Counted from the stretch's first letter, positions 37,210-47,067 are shown. The stretch: DNA of 64,000 nt from Paenirhodobacter hankyongi (GCF_003664585.1 NZ_RCHI01000004.1:224233-288232); one strand, 5' to 3'. The notes: generated by a model from the letters alone, not told the origin. Numbers and translations are program-made.

Positions 37210-38079
37210 ATGGCCGGGGCTTATGACGATCGCGATGGATGGATCTGGATGGACGGCACGCTCGTCCCCTGGCGCGAGGCGCAGGTCCATGTCCTGACCC
37301 ATGCGCTGCACTATGCCTCCTCGGTGTTCGAGGGCGAGCGCTGCTATGGCGGGCGGATCTTCAAGGGGGTGGAACATTCGCACCGCCTGCGCCGCTCGGC
37401 CGAGCTTCTCGACATGGAGATCCCCTGGACGGTGGACGAGATCGAGGCGGCAAAATACGCGATGCTGAAGGCGAATGGCTGGACCGATGCCTATGTGCGG
37501 GCCGTGGCCTGGCGCGGGGCGGGGGACGACATGGGCGTCTCGGCCCGGCGCAACCCGGTGCGGCTTGCGGTGGCGGGCTGGGAGTGGGGCGCCTATTACG
37601 GCGACGCCAAGATGAAGGGCGCGCAGCTCGACATCTCGAAATGGTGCCGGCCCGATCCGCGCACGATCCCCTGCGAGGCAAAGGCGGCGGGGCTGTACAT
37701 GATCTGCACCATGTCCAAGCACGCGGCCGAGGCGAAGGGCTGCTCGGACGCGCTGATGATGGATTACCGCGGCTATGTGGCCGAGGCGACGGGGGCGAAC
37801 GTCTTCTTCGTGAAGGACGGCGAGGTGCACACGCCGCTGCCGGATTGCTTCCTCAACGGTCTCACCCGGCAGACGGTGATCGGGCTGTTGCGCGAAAAGG
37901 GCATTGCCGTGCACGAACGCCACATCAGCCCGACCGAGATGGCCGGCTTCGAGCAATGCTGGCTGACCGGCACGGCCGCCGAGGTGACCCCGGTCGCACG
38001 GATCGGCGACTTCCGATTCGAGGTCGGCGCGCTCGCGCGGGAGATGGTGCGCAGCTACGAGGCACTGGTCCGGGCCTGA
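37210..38079 (+). CDS. ilvE: Branched-chain amino acid aminotransferase (class IV)
   Basis: A PLP-dependent class IV aminotransferase of 289 residues that interconverts branched-chain amino acids and 2-oxo acids. The PLP lysine is K158 in CEAKAAGLYM. The class IV signature continues as ALMMDYRGYVAEATGANVFFVKDGEVHTP, and NGLTRQTVIGLLREKGI and WLTGTAAEVTPV bind cofactor and substrate. The N-terminal HALHYASSVFEGERCY is the usual BCAT start. ATG 37210 follows GAGGGAGA. D-amino acid or aminodeoxychorismate activity is less likely. It is divergent from petPR. Confidence 0.92.
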   Translation: MAGAYDDRDGWIWMDGTLVPWREAQVHVLTHALHYASSVFEGERCYGGRIFKGVEHSHRLRRSAELLDMEIPWTVDEIEAAKYAMLKANGWTDAYVRAVAWRGAGDDMGVSARRNPVRLAVAGWEWGAYYGDAKMKGAQLDISKWCRPDPRTIPCEAKAAGLYMICTMSKHAAEAKGCSDALMMDYRGYVAEATGANVFFVKDGEVHTPLPDCFLNGLTRQTVIGLLREKGIAVHERHISPTEMAGFEQCWLTGTAAEVTPVARIGDFRFEVGALAREMVRSYEALVRA

Positions 38080-38096
38080 TCGGGCCCGTCCCCGAA

Positions 38097-38119
38097 CGGC
38101 GCGCCCCCGGGGCGCGCCG
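38097..38119. terminator. Hairpin between ilvE and the 63-residue protein gene
   Basis: A 10-bp stem, CGGCGCGCCC with GGGCGCGCCG and loop CCG. There is no T-tract on either side, so terminator function is uncertain. Confidence 0.4.
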
Positions 38120-38131
38120 GCACGGTGCGGT

Positions 38132-38323
38132 TCAGGCCTCGGCCCGTTCCTCGAGGTCGATGCGCAGGAATTCCTGCACCTTGCGCGCGCCGCGCTCTGC
38201 AGGGCGCTGGTTCAGCTCGAGAACCGCGGGATGGACCCCTTCCTTGCGGGCAAGGTCGAGGAAGTGCTTCACGCGGGCCCCTTCGGCCTTCGGTGCCGCA
38301 CGGTCGATGATGTGACGGGTCAT
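38132..38323 (-). CDS. Small conserved-type protein, function unknown
   Basis: A 63-residue charged protein (TRHIIDRAAPKAEGARVKHF, a helix ending in LDLARKEGVHPAVLELNQRP, then ARKVQEFLRIDLEERAEA). It has no signal peptide or membrane segment. An excellent AGAAGGAGG ribosome-binding site sits in front of the ATG at 38323, which is the main reason I accept it. The frame stays open far upstream, but that part is antisense-type sequence. I do not recognise the family. Confidence 0.65.
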   Translation of the reverse strand: MTRHIIDRAAPKAEGARVKHFLDLARKEGVHPAVLELNQRPAERGARKVQEFLRIDLEERAEA

Positions 38324-38430
38324 GGCAGCCTCCTTCTGATGCTTGCGCGCAACCCTAGCACGAAAAACCGCCGGTTTCGACCGGACCTTCCGCCGCAGTG
38401 CGGCGGCTCGGCGGGGATCGGCGCAGGGGC

Positions 38431-39366
38431 TCAGCCCGGCGGCGTCATCGCCTTGCGCTGCTTGCGTCGTTCGAGACCCAGCTGATGCTCGCGCCAGATG
38501 ATCAGCACCCCCGCCGCGATCACGATGGCCGAGCCCGCAAGCGTGCTGGCCGAGGGGACCTCGGCAAAGACGGCATAGCCGATCACCAGCGCGAAGAGCA
38601 TCGAGGCATAGTCGAAGGGCGCGACGACCGAGGCATCGGCAAAGCGATAGGCCGAGGTCATCAGGATCTGCGCGATCCCGCCGAGCAGCCCGGCCCCGAT
38701 CAGCAGTGCCGCCTCGGTGGGTGAGGGCACGACCCAGCCGAAGGGGAGCGTCAGCAGCGACAGTGCCGTCGCGGTGAAGGAGAACCAGAACACGATCGCC
38801 GAGGTGCGCTCGGACCCCACCAGCCGGCGGATCTGGATCTGGGCGAGCGCCGCACAGGCCGCGCCGGCAAGCGCAAGCCCGGCGCCAAGCGCCTCGGTGC
38901 CGCCGGCGCCGGCGCCGAACTGCGGCCAGAGCACGATCAGCACCCCGGCAAGCCCCATCACCACCGCCGAGATCCGCACGAGGCGGACCTGCTCGCCGAG
39001 GAACAGCGCGGCGAAGACGACGACGAGGATCGGTGTCGCATAGCCGATCGCCGTCGCCTCGGGCAGTGGCAGGAAGGCCAGCGCGGCAAAGCCGAGCCCC
39101 ATCGCCGTGGTGCCGATCACGCCGCGCCAGACATGACCGAGCGGGCTTTGCACCCGCAGCCCGCCCGAGAGCTCGTGGGTGACGGCAAGCCAGACGAGGA
39201 TCGGCACGATGCCGAAGGCCGAGCGGAAGAACACCGCCTCGCCCGGCGGCACATGCGGCGCGACGGCCTTGATCATTGCCTGCATCACCACGAAGCCGAT
39301 GACGGCACCAAGTTTCAGGGCAATGCCCTTGGCGGGGGAGGGGGAGGTCTCGATCATCGGCCTCAC
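38431..39366 (-). CDS. EamA/DMT-family transporter
   Basis: About 311 residues with ten predicted membrane helices in two EamA halves. Landmarks are [17 protein letters not shown], the [29 protein letters not shown] segment in the first half, and [34 protein letters not shown] in the second. Metabolite or amino-acid export is likely; the substrate is unknown. Two starts are plausible: GTG 39366, overlapping the queG stop as GTGA, and ATG 39357 (MIETSP). It follows queG on the minus strand. Confidence 0.88.
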   Translation of the reverse strand: MRPMIETSPSPAKGIALKLGAVIGFVVMQAMIKAVAPHVPPGEAVFFRSAFGIVPILVWLAVTHELSGGLRVQSPLGHVWRGVIGTTAMGLGFAALAFLPLPEATAIGYATPILVVVFAALFLGEQVRLVRISAVVMGLAGVLIVLWPQFGAGAGGTEALGAGLALAGAACAALAQIQIRRLVGSERTSAIVFWFSFTATALSLLTLPFGWVVPSPTEAALLIGAGLLGGIAQILMTSAYRFADASVVAPFDYASMLFALVIGYAVFAEVPSASTLAGSAIVIAAGVLIIWREHQLGLERRKQRKAMTPPG

Positions 39367-40433
39367 CTATCGCGCGGGGCGGGGCCGGCAAGGGGAGAAA
39401 GCCGGGCCAGGGCCCAGCGGGCGGCATCGGCGACGGCCGGGTCGGCGTCATCCACCAGCCGGGCGGCCACCGCGGCGAGTGTCGGTGCAGCCGAATTGCC
39501 GATCGCGTAGAGCACGTTGCGCACCATCCGGTCGCGGCCGATGCGCTTGATCGGCGAGCCGGCGAAGCGGGCACGGAAGGCCGCGTCGTCGAGCGTGGCG
39601 AGCTCGGCGAGCAGGGGCGCCTCGGCCTCGCGCGCGGCATAGCCGATCTCGCGCGCCGCGGCGGCGAACTTGTTCCAGGGGCAGGCGGCCAGGCAATCGT
39701 CGCAGCCATAGATCCGGTTGCCGAGCATCGGACGCAGTTCGGCATCAATCGGGCCGCGATGCTCGATCGTCAGGTAGGAGATGCAGCGCCGCGCATCGAG
39801 CCGGTAGGGCGCGGGAAAGGCGCCGGTCGGGCAGGCGTCGAGGCAGGCGGTGCAGCGCCCGCAATGGCTGACCTCGGGGGCGTCGGGCGGGAGCGGCAAG
39901 GTGGTGAAGATCGCGCCAAGGAAGAACCAGCTGCCCAGATCGCGGGCAAGCAGGTTGGTGTGCTTGCCCTGCCAGCCGAGCCCCGCCGCCTGCGCGAGCG
40001 GCTTTTCCATCACCGGCGCGGTGTCGACGAAGACCTTGATCTCGGCGGTCTCGCCCTGGCGCTTGGCCTCTTCGATCAGCCAGCGGCCGACCCGTTTCAG
40101 CCGGCGCTTGACCAGGTCATGATAATCCTTGCCCTGGGCATAGACGCTGATCGCGCCGTGCTCGCGCGCCTCCAGCATGGCGCGCGGGTCCTCGGCCGGG
40201 GTGTAGGGCTCGGCCAGCATCACCACCGCCCGCGCCTCGGGCCAGAGCGCAGCGGGGTTGCCGCGCCATTCGATCCGCTCGGCCATCCAGCCCATCTGCC
40301 CGTGCATGTCGGCGGCGACGAAGGTCTTCAGCCGAGCCATTGCCTCAGGGATCGCGTCGGGGGTGGTCACCCGCGCCTTCGCGAAACCCTCGGCCCGGGC
40401 GGTCTCGATCAGGCGGCGCTTCAGCTCGTCCAC
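39363..40433 (-). CDS. queG: Epoxyqueuosine reductase QueG
   Basis: A cobalamin-dependent iron-sulfur enzyme that makes queuosine from epoxyqueuosine in the wobble position of tRNAs with GUN anticodons; 356 residues. Two 4Fe-4S motifs are present, [16 protein letters not shown] and [13 protein letters not shown] (about 190-260), followed by a HEAT-like C-terminal region ([20 protein letters not shown]). The N-terminal half contains the cobalamin-binding region. The start is GTG at 40433 with CGGAG seven bases ahead. It heads a minus-strand pair with the EamA transporter. Confidence 0.93.
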   Translation of the reverse strand: MDELKRRLIETARAEGFAKARVTTPDAIPEAMARLKTFVAADMHGQMGWMAERIEWRGNPAALWPEARAVVMLAEPYTPAEDPRAMLEAREHGAISVYAQGKDYHDLVKRRLKRVGRWLIEEAKRQGETAEIKVFVDTAPVMEKPLAQAAGLGWQGKHTNLLARDLGSWFFLGAIFTTLPLPPDAPEVSHCGRCTACLDACPTGAFPAPYRLDARRCISYLTIEHRGPIDAELRPMLGNRIYGCDDCLAACPWNKFAAAAREIGYAAREAEAPLLAELATLDDAAFRARFAGSPIKRIGRDRMVRNVLYAIGNSAAPTLAAVAARLVDDADPAVADAARWALARLSPLAGPAPRDR

Positions 40434-40477
40434 GTCGGTCTCCGTGATGCCGGGCGGGGGCGAGCCCCCTCTCGCAC

Positions 40478-41143
40478 TCAGAAATCGAGTTCGGCGTATT
40501 GCGGGGCGGGCGGCATGCCCGGCAGCTGGTCGGCCAGGAGCGAGCGGAAGGCCGGGCGCGACTTGATCTTCGCATACCAGTCCTTGACCACATCCGAGCG
40601 GTTCCAGTCGACATCCGAGATGTAATCGAGACAGCTCAGATGCGCGGCGGCGGTGAAATCGGCCAGCGTCATCGCATCGCCTGCAAGCCAGCGCCGCTGG
40701 TCGAGCAGCCAGCTCATGTAGTCGATGTGGAACTTGATCGCCGACAGCCCTTCCTTGACGGTCTTGCTGTCGGGATAGCCCTTCTTCATCACCTTCTTCC
40801 AGACCCGCTCGCCCATCACCTTGCGGGTGACTTCCTGGTTGAACTTGTCGTCGAACCAGCCGCAGAGCCGTCGCACCTCATAGCGGCCCTCGGGGTCGCG
40901 CGGCAGCAGCGGCGGCGTGGGCACCGTTTCCTCGATATATTCGCAGATCGCCTGGCTTTCCGACATCATCCGGTTGTCGAGGCGCAGCACCGGCACCTTG
41001 CCGGCCGGGTTGCGGCGCAGGAAATCGGGGCTCGGCTCCCAGTAGCGCTCCTCGATCAGCTCGACCTCGATCTTCTTCTCGGCGAGGGTCAGGCGCACCT
41101 TGCGGCAAAAGGGCGAGAGCGCGACGTGGTACAGGCGGTTCAT
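40478..41143 (-). CDS. Glutathione S-transferase family protein
   Basis: A 221-residue GST. The N-terminal thioredoxin-like domain (about 1-78) has [29 protein letters not shown] and the glutathione-binding [24 protein letters not shown]. The C-terminal helical domain contains [25 protein letters not shown] gives a catalytic Ser/Cys candidate at about 11-14. Likely cytoplasmic; substrate unknown. The ATG at 41143 (MNRLYHV) is preferred over an upstream ATG at 41200, which lies at the TfoX gene end. Confidence 0.88.
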   Translation of the reverse strand: MNRLYHVALSPFCRKVRLTLAEKKIEVELIEERYWEPSPDFLRRNPAGKVPVLRLDNRMMSESQAICEYIEETVPTPPLLPRDPEGRYEVRRLCGWFDDKFNQEVTRKVMGERVWKKVMKKGYPDSKTVKEGLSAIKFHIDYMSWLLDQRRWLAGDAMTLADFTAAAHLSCLDYISDVDWNRSDVVKDWYAKIKSRPAFRSLLADQLPGMPPAPQYAELDF

Positions 41144-41196
41144 GGACACGGCCCCGGTTGGTGTTTTCCCCGTGATAGCGGCCGGGGCCGGGGCGT

Positions 41197-41553
41197 TCAA
41201 TGCTCTGCGGGCGTCTTTGCGCGACGGGGCCGGCGCGGGCGGCGGGCGGGGGCGGCCTCGGAGGCCGCGCGCAGCAGGTCAAGCAGCCAGTCGGGATCTT
41301 CCCAGAGGTCGGGTTCGATCCGCCAATAGGGCTGCGCGCCACGCACCGGCGGTTCGGCCGGCGGGCGTTCGGGGAGGAGGTCGAGCAGCGGCTCGAGCGC
41401 GGGCAGCCGGCGCAGATAGAGCGCGTCGTTGAACAGATATCCCGCGGGCTTTTCACCGAGATAAAGCCCGAAGCCGCCGAACATCGGGCGCGAGTGCACG
41501 CGGCCCTGCAACTGCTCGCGCAAGAACAGCTCGAGATCGGGGGAGACCGGCAT
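41197..41553 (-). CDS. TfoX/Sxy N-terminal-domain protein
   Basis: A 118-residue protein carrying only the N-terminal TfoX domain: FLREQLQGRVHSRPMFGGFGLYLGEKPAGYLFNDALYLR, the motif also used by competence regulators. The C-terminal TfoX domain is missing and a basic RRPRRPRRAK tail replaces it. Such short proteins are widespread and not shown to regulate competence. The ATG overlaps the recR stop by one base, so it is expressed with recR and ybaB. Confidence 0.85.
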   Translation of the reverse strand: MPVSPDLELFLREQLQGRVHSRPMFGGFGLYLGEKPAGYLFNDALYLRRLPALEPLLDLLPERPPAEPPVRGAQPYWRIEPDLWEDPDWLLDLLRAASEAAPARRPRRPRRAKTPAEH

Positions 41554-42152
41554 CAGAGACTGTGCCGGGCGCGCAGCGCGGCCTGGATCGTGCCGTCGTC
41601 GAGATAGTCGAGCTCGCCGCCGATCGGCACGCCCTGCGCGAGGCCGGTGACGGCGGTGCCGCTCTCCTCGAGCGCCTCGGCGATGTAATGGGCGGTGGTC
41701 TGGCCCTCGACCGTGGCGTTGAGCGCGACGATCACCTCGCGCAGGCCCTCGGCGCGGACCCGTTCGATCAGCCGCGGGATGCCGAGCTCCTCGGGCCCGA
41801 CCGCGTCAAGCGCGCTCAGCAGCCCGCCCAGCACGTGATAGCGGCCCTTGAAGGCGTGGCCGCGTTCCATCGCCCAGAGGTCGGCCACATCCTCGACGAC
41901 GCAGATCTCGCCCGTCGCGCGGGCCGGATCGGCGCAGATCTCGCACAGCCCGCCGAGCGAGATATTGCCGCACATGGGGCAATCCTGCGCGGTCTCGGCC
42001 ACATGCGCCATGGCGCGGGCGAGCGGCTCCATCAGCTGCGTGCGGCGGCGGATCAGTTGCAGGACGGCACGGCGGGCCGAGCGGGGGCCAAGCCCCGGCA
42101 GCCGCGCCATCAGCGCGATCAGCGCCTCGATCTCGTCCTGCGCGCCGGCCAT
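41553..42152 (-). CDS. recR: Recombination mediator RecR
   Basis: A 199-residue DNA-clamp protein of the RecFOR pathway. In order: an N-terminal HhH motif ([21 protein letters not shown]), a four-cysteine zinc finger ([16 protein letters not shown], about 58-73), a Toprim domain ([16 protein letters not shown], then YHVLGG) and the C-terminal Walker-B-like tail ([13 protein letters not shown]). It follows ybaB by one base. dnaX-ybaB-recR is a conserved arrangement in many bacteria. Confidence 0.97.
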   Translation of the reverse strand: MAGAQDEIEALIALMARLPGLGPRSARRAVLQLIRRRTQLMEPLARAMAHVAETAQDCPMCGNISLGGLCEICADPARATGEICVVEDVADLWAMERGHAFKGRYHVLGGLLSALDAVGPEELGIPRLIERVRAEGLREVIVALNATVEGQTTAHYIAEALEESGTAVTGLAQGVPIGGELDYLDDGTIQAALRARHSL

Positions 42153-42153
42153 C

Positions 42154-42507
42154 TTACACGGGCGGCAGGTTCATGTCGGCGGGCAGGCCCATCTCGGTCA
42201 GCAGCTTGCGCTGTTCGTCCTGGGCGCGGGCCGCGGCGCGGGCCTGGGCATCCTTGATCGCGGCGAGGATCAGGTCCTCGACCACTTCCTTTTCCGAGGC
42301 GACGAGGATCGAGGGGTCGATCGACAGGCCGGTGAGTTCGCCCTTGGCGGTGGCGCGCGCCTGCACGAGGCCCGCACCCGCCTCGCCCACCACGACGATG
42401 CGACCAAGATCTTCCTGGAGCGTCATCATCCGCTCCTGCATCTCCTTCGCGGCCTTCATCATCTTGGCCATGTCGCCGAGCTGGCCCAGTCCCTTGAACA
42501 TCGTCAT
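42154..42507 (-). CDS. ybaB: YbaB/EbfC nucleoid-associated protein
   Basis: A 117-residue DNA-binding protein that forms a tweezer-like dimer: an N-terminal helix ([31 protein letters not shown]), a central beta-sheet ([27 protein letters not shown]) and a C-terminal helix ([22 protein letters not shown]). It sits between dnaX and recR on the minus strand, the common order. ATG 42501 (MFKGLG) is an alternative start two codons in. Confidence 0.95.
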   Translation of the reverse strand: MTMFKGLGQLGDMAKMMKAAKEMQERMMTLQEDLGRIVVVGEAGAGLVQARATAKGELTGLSIDPSILVASEKEVVEDLILAAIKDAQARAAARAQDEQRKLLTEMGLPADMNLPPV

Positions 42508-42566
42508 TCCCCGCTATGAGTGTCTGTCACAGATACGCAGCCCGACCGGGCGGAACAAGGGGGACG

Positions 42567-44342
42567 TCAGCCGTCCTCGAACGGGTCCCATTCGTCCTCG
42601 ACCTCGGGCAGGGCCTCGGCGGCCTGTTCCTGGGCGAGGTCGGCAGCGAGCTTGATGTCGTCGAAGACGGCGCCCGGGAAGGCCGCGAGGATCGCCTGCA
42701 CCACCGGGTTCGTCTCGCGCGCCTCGGCCTCGGCGGCGCGGCGGCCGGCGTCGCGGACCTCGGCGATGGTGGGCGCGCCGCCCTCCGACACCACCGAGAC
42801 GCCCCAGCGGGCGCCGGTCCAGCCCTGCAGCCGGGCGGCGAGGGTGGCCGCGAGGTCGCGCGGCGCCGCGGGGGTGGGCTCGAACTCGATCCGGCCGGGG
42901 GCATAGCGCACGAGCCGCAGGCAGGTCTCGACCTCGACCAGCAGCTTCACGTCCCGCATCCGCTGGATCAGCTCGACCACGTCCTCGAACCGGGCAAAGC
43001 GGGCAAGCGCACCGGCGGCGGGGGCGGCGGCAAGGGCCACCGCGGCGCCCGAGGGGGCGCGGCCGACCGGCGCCCCACCGAGCATCGCGCGGGTGGTCGC
43101 GGCGGCCAGCGCCGCGGGACCGTGCACCGGACCGCCACCCGGGGCGGGGCCGCGCCCGGCCGGCGCCGGGGCGCCGGGGCCGGACTGGATCTTGCGCATC
43201 AGCGTTTCCGGGTCGGGCAGGTCGGCCACATGGGTCATGCGAATGAGCGCCATCTCGGCCGCCATCATCGCGTTCGGCGCGGCCGAGACCTCCTCGATCG
43301 CCTTCAGCAGCATCTGCCACAGCCGCGAGAGCACCCGCATCGGGATCGCCGCCGCCATCGCCTGGCCGCGGGTGCGTTCCTCGGGCGGCACGGTCGGGTC
43401 ATCGGCGGCCTCGGGGGTGATCTTGATGACCGAGACCCAATGGGTGATCTCGGCCAGATCGCGCAGCACCGCCATCGGATCGGCACCATCGGCATATTGC
43501 CCGGCCAGCTCGGTCAGGGCGCCCGCCGCATCGCCCTTCAGCACCATGTCGAAAAGGTCGAGCACGCGGGCGCGGTCGGCCAGACCCAGCATCGCGCGTA
43601 CCTGCTCGGCCGTGGTCTCGCCCGCGCCATGGGCGATCGCCTGATCGAGGAGCGACATCGCATCGCGCACCGAGCCCTCGGCCGCGCGGGTGATGAGCGC
43701 CAGCGCGTCACCCGCGATCTCGGCGTTTTCCTTCGCCGCGACGCCCGCCAGATGCGCCATCATCACCTCGGGCTCGATCCGCTTCAGATCGAAGCGCTGG
43801 CAACGGCTGAGCACGGTGACCGGCACCTTGCGGATCTCGGTCGTGGCGAAGATGAACTTCACATGCGCCGGCGGTTCCTCGAGCGTCTTCAGAAGCGCGT
43901 TGAAGGCCGAGGTCGACAGCATGTGCACCTCGTCGATGATGTAGACCTTGTAGCGCGCCGAGGCGGCCCGGTAATGCACCGATTCGATGATCTCGCGGAT
44001 GTCGCCCACCCCGGTGCGCGAGGCCGCGTCCATCTCCATCACGTCGACATGGCGGCCCTCGGCGATCGCCCGGCAATGCTCGCACACGCCGCAGGGCTCG
44101 GTGGTCGGGCCGCCGCTGCCGTCGGCACCGATGCAGTTCAGCCCCTTGGCGATGATCCGCGCGGTGGTCGTCTTGCCGACCCCGCGCACGCCGGTCATGA
44201 TGAAGGCATGGGCGATGCGGTCGGAGGCGAAGGCGTTCTTCAGCGTGCGCACCATCGCCTCCTGACCGATCAGATCGGCGAAGGTGGCGGGGCGATACTT
44301 GCGGGCAAGGACCTGATAGCCGGTCGCGGGCGTGTCGGACAT
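42567..44342 (-). CDS. dnaX: DNA polymerase III subunit gamma/tau
   Basis: The clamp-loader ATPase; 591 residues. The AAA+ domain shows Walker A GVRGVGKTT (51-59), four zinc-binding cysteines around CIGADGSGGPTTEPCGVCEHC, Walker B VYIIDEVHML and the SRC sensor in VLSRCQRFDLKRI. A Pro/Ala/Gly-rich linker (about 385-450) leads to the tau-specific C-terminal domain. I saw no A-run slippery site, so a frameshifted gamma product is not indicated. ATG 44342 has GAGGAG at a spacing of five. Confidence 0.96.
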   Translation of the reverse strand: MSDTPATGYQVLARKYRPATFADLIGQEAMVRTLKNAFASDRIAHAFIMTGVRGVGKTTTARIIAKGLNCIGADGSGGPTTEPCGVCEHCRAIAEGRHVDVMEMDAASRTGVGDIREIIESVHYRAASARYKVYIIDEVHMLSTSAFNALLKTLEEPPAHVKFIFATTEIRKVPVTVLSRCQRFDLKRIEPEVMMAHLAGVAAKENAEIAGDALALITRAAEGSVRDAMSLLDQAIAHGAGETTAEQVRAMLGLADRARVLDLFDMVLKGDAAGALTELAGQYADGADPMAVLRDLAEITHWVSVIKITPEAADDPTVPPEERTRGQAMAAAIPMRVLSRLWQMLLKAIEEVSAAPNAMMAAEMALIRMTHVADLPDPETLMRKIQSGPGAPAPAGRGPAPGGGPVHGPAALAAATTRAMLGGAPVGRAPSGAAVALAAAPAAGALARFARFEDVVELIQRMRDVKLLVEVETCLRLVRYAPGRIEFEPTPAAPRDLAATLAARLQGWTGARWGVSVVSEGGAPTIAEVRDAGRRAAEAEARETNPVVQAILAAFPGAVFDDIKLAADLAQEQAAEALPEVEDEWDPFEDG

Positions 44343-44466
44343 GAGTGCTCCTCTCGTCGGCGCGCAGTCTAGTCGCGGGGCGGGCCGAGTCAAACCGATG
44401 AGGGGGCGTCTCGGGCGGGGCCGGACGCACCGGTGCTACGCTGGGCGCGAGAGGTGCCGTTGCGCC

Positions 44467-45126
44467 CTAGGCTTCCGGCCAGGCGGTTTGCGGCCAGTCG
44501 CGATCATATTCCGCAAGAACAGGGTCGGTTGCGCGGCCAAGAGCTGCCCAGCGGCGCAAGGATGGGTGCTCGAGATGCTTTCGCACATAGGTACGGGCCT
44601 GCGTGCTCACCGGAAGATCATGGCCCGCAATCCGCATCGCGACGGGGGCGAAGAAGGCATCTGCCGCGCAATAGCTGCCGAAGAGCCAGCCATCAGCCTG
44701 CGACCACAGGCGCTCGATCCGGTCCAGATCCGCCTGCACCCCGGCGGGCACCGGCACATCGCGGTAGGCCGTGTGCAGGTTCATCGCGCAATGGGAGCGC
44801 AAGGCGGTGAAACCGGAATGCATCTCCGCCGCCATCGACCGCGCCGCCGCGCGCAGTTTCGGCTCGACCGGCCAATGCCCCGCGTCGGGGTGACGGCTGG
44901 CCAGTTCCTCGGCAAGGGCGAGGCTGTCCCAGATCACCGTATCGCCGAGTTTCGCCGCGGGCACGGTTCTTGCCGGCGAGAAATCGGCCAGCACGCGCGC
45001 GAAGTCCTCCGTGTAGAGCGGCGCATGGACGGTTTCGACCGGCAGGCCGAATGCGTCAAACAACAACCAGCCGCGCAGGCTCCAGCTCGAGTAGCAACGC
45101 TCGCCGATGGCCAATGTCCACGTCAT
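44467..45126 (-). CDS. Glutathione S-transferase family protein
   Basis: About 219 residues. The N-terminal thioredoxin-like domain reads LAIGERCYSSWSLRGWLLFDAFGLPVETV, followed by TVPAAKLGDTVIWDSLALAEELA with the Asp-Ser glutathione-binding pair. The helical C-terminal half includes ADAFFAPVAMRIAGHDL. Three ATGs lie in tandem (45132, 45129, 45126); the GGGGAG spacing favours the last. It is not closely similar to the GST at 40.5 kb. Substrate unknown. Confidence 0.85.
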   Translation of the reverse strand: MTWTLAIGERCYSSWSLRGWLLFDAFGLPVETVHAPLYTEDFARVLADFSPARTVPAAKLGDTVIWDSLALAEELASRHPDAGHWPVEPKLRAAARSMAAEMHSGFTALRSHCAMNLHTAYRDVPVPAGVQADLDRIERLWSQADGWLFGSYCAADAFFAPVAMRIAGHDLPVSTQARTYVRKHLEHPSLRRWAALGRATDPVLAEYDRDWPQTAWPEA

Positions 45127-45216
45127 CATCATCTCCCCGGCCGCGCACGGATCTCTTGCTAGCCAAACGCAGATGGCCGGTCAACGACGCAAGGTCGGGC
45201 GCATGGACCTGCCGCC

Positions 45217-45705
45217 TCAGCGCCCGGTGATGCCCTCGATCGGCGCCGGCGGGACGGGCTGCGTGACATAGGCGGAAGGCCGGCGCTCGTAGAAGGAGTT
45301 CCCGCCGGCGGTCAGCACGTAATTCATGTTGTCGTAATGATAGCTGCGGTTCGCGGTGTGGAAGAACATCGCGTTGCCGATCAGCGGGTGGCGCTCGCCG
45401 CGCAGCACGGATTGTGCCGCCTCGCGCACATTGGTCTTCTCCTTCATGCGCTTGGTCATGATGCCCGGGGCGAACTGGCCGCGCTGGCGCACCACGCCGC
45501 AGACCGAATTCGGGTATTTCCCCGACTCGACGCGGTTCATCACCACGCTGCCGACGGCGACCATGCCGTCGCGGCTCGAGCGGTTCGATTCGAAATACAT
45601 CGCCCGTTCCATGCAATCGAGCGGCGTGTGTCCGCAGCTTGCCAATGCGCCCAGTGCGGCGGCAAGGACAAGGGTGCCGCGCATGCCCGGTGTGACGAAT
45701 GCCAT
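45217..45705 (-). CDS. Cell wall hydrolase (SleB/CwlJ domain), predicted lipoprotein
   Basis: A 162-residue protein with a short signal and a lipobox-like LASC (LGALASCGHTPLDC). The Hydrolase_2/SleB domain follows: ERAMYFESNRSSRDGMVAVGSVVMNRVESGKYPNSVCGVV, with the glutamate in YFES as catalytic candidate, then NAMFFHTANRSYHYDNMNYVLTAGGNSFYE. Outside spore formers such proteins are thought to cleave peptidoglycan, for example as lytic transglycosylases. The start at 45705 (MAFVTPG) is the one that gives a signal peptide. Confidence 0.85.
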   Translation of the reverse strand: MAFVTPGMRGTLVLAAALGALASCGHTPLDCMERAMYFESNRSSRDGMVAVGSVVMNRVESGKYPNSVCGVVRQRGQFAPGIMTKRMKEKTNVREAAQSVLRGERHPLIGNAMFFHTANRSYHYDNMNYVLTAGGNSFYERRPSAYVTQPVPPAPIEGITGR

Positions 45706-45826
45706 GATGTGCCTGCTTCTTTGTCCGGGGCGTTTCGCCCTCGTTGGCGGCAAGAATACCAGAGCGCGCGAGTCGCGCCAAGGGATGCGGGCCGGGAGTG
45801 GCGGTGCGTCGCGCGGTCAGGGGCGG

Positions 45827-46747
45827 TCACAGGCCCGGCAGGTCGATCATCACCGCGGCATGGTCGCTGGCATGGGGCCGATGCTGCCCGACGCCCGAAA
45901 GACGCGCGCTGGTGTCGCGCCGCGCCTCGCGGCCCAGTCCCGCGCGCAGGATCACGGGCACCGCCTGCGGAAAGGCGTGCGCAAGGGCGGGCGAGGCCAG
46001 CAGGACGTCAGGGCAATCGTAGCGCCCGGAATGCACGTCGAAATAGGTCCAGCGCTCGGGTTCGGGCAGGCGCTCCATCAGGTTGACGGTGAAGCCGTTC
46101 TCCAAGGGCGCAATGGCGCGCTCGGCACCGGGCAGGGCGCCGTGCGGCTCGTTCAGATCGCCGACGATCAGCCACAGCCCCGCTGCGGGCGCCTCGAAAT
46201 AGCGCGCGATCAGACGCCGCACCGCCAGGGCCTCAAGCCGGCGCGTGGTCCAGGCGGTGGCGACATCGGGGTAGGGCGACTTGAAATGGCACAGGAACAG
46301 GGTGAGCTGCCCCGCCGTCGCCATCAGGCAGTCGCGGCGGAAGACTGGGGCGAGCGGGTCGACGCCCAGCGGCGGCGCGATGTCGAAGTCATCGAGCGTC
46401 AGCGCGGCATGGCTGCGCAGCTCGTCGAGCGGCCGGCGCGACAGCAGCGCAAGATCAAGGCCGCGGCCGTCATTGCCGGGCAGGCAGATCCGCTCGGGAT
46501 AGGGGCGCAGGCCGGTGGGGAGCATGTGGCGTTGATAGAAATGCTCGAGCGTCGCGAGGTCATAGACCTCCTGCAGCGCCAGAAGATCGGCGTCGATCTT
46601 TGCCAACACCTCGGCCGACAGGCGCCGGTCGATCGCGTCAAGGCCCGTCTCCTCGGGATCGTCGCTGTCCCATGCCCCGTGCAGCTGCGGCCCGTCTGCG
46701 GATTTCAGCAGTTTCAGGTTCTGAAGGTTGAAGGTCGCGATGCGCAT
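45827..46747 (-). CDS. Endonuclease/exonuclease/phosphatase family protein
   Basis: A 306-residue EEP-fold metal-dependent phosphoesterase. Active-site pieces are IATFNLQNL (Asn), LLALQEVYD (Glu), LIVGDLNEPHG (Asp and Asn) and the C-terminal ASDHAAVMIDLP (Asp-His). No signal peptide. It may act on nucleic acids, nucleotides or lipids; nothing nearby decides. ATG 46747 begins MRIATFNLQ directly at the conserved first strand. Confidence 0.9.
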   Translation of the reverse strand: MRIATFNLQNLKLLKSADGPQLHGAWDSDDPEETGLDAIDRRLSAEVLAKIDADLLALQEVYDLATLEHFYQRHMLPTGLRPYPERICLPGNDGRGLDLALLSRRPLDELRSHAALTLDDFDIAPPLGVDPLAPVFRRDCLMATAGQLTLFLCHFKSPYPDVATAWTTRRLEALAVRRLIARYFEAPAAGLWLIVGDLNEPHGALPGAERAIAPLENGFTVNLMERLPEPERWTYFDVHSGRYDCPDVLLASPALAHAFPQAVPVILRAGLGREARRDTSARLSGVGQHRPHASDHAAVMIDLPGL

Positions 46748-46848
46748 GATGGGGCAAGCATCGCACCGCCCCCGCGCCGAGGCAAAGGCTGAATCGCCAC
46801 GCGGAGCCCTGAAGGGCTGTCGTCTTGGCTGCGGTGAAGGGGAGGGGT

Positions 46849-46942
46849 GAGAGGCTGGACATCGACCCAAGCGGGGCTCGTTGCGGCTGCTTCCTTCCGG
46901 ACCTGACCGGGTTGGCGAGGCGCTCGCCCGCGCCAACCTCTC
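46849..46942 (-). ncRNA. ffs: Signal recognition particle RNA (small bacterial 4.5S type)
   Basis: The minus strand holds the invariant SRP apical domain GGTCAGGTCCGGAAGGAAGC followed by AGCC. GAGAGGTTGG at its 5' end pairs with CCAGCCTCTC at its 3' end, giving a 94-nt rod. It binds Ffh to target nascent membrane proteins. Of the 320-base gap between the EEP gene and ileS (46748-47067), this RNA and the ileS terminator occupy most; a small hairpin AGCCCTGAAGGGCT lies at about 46805. Exact ends are approximate. Confidence 0.95.
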
Positions 46943-47019
46943 AAGCGGTCATATAGGCAAGCCGTTCCGGATTCGCAACCCCGGCCTTGCACGGAACGAA
47001 GGGCTTTGGCGGAATGCGA

Positions 47020-47044
47020 AAGGGCGCCCGCATGGGGCGCCCTT
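47020..47044 (-). terminator. Terminator of ileS
   Basis: A 10-bp stem, AAGGGCGCCC at 47020-47029 with GGGCGCCCTT at 47035-47044. On the minus strand it is followed by TTTCGC. It is 23 bases after the ileS stop. Confidence 0.65.
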
Positions 47045-47067
47045 CGGGTGCGGGGGGCGGGCGCGGC

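Noticed and set aside
41197..41553. Competence regulator TfoX
   Set aside because: Only the N-terminal TfoX domain is present and no competence genes are nearby, so I name the domain but not the function.
42567..44342. Programmed frameshift in dnaX making a gamma subunit
   Set aside because: No A-rich slippery heptamer is visible in the linker region.
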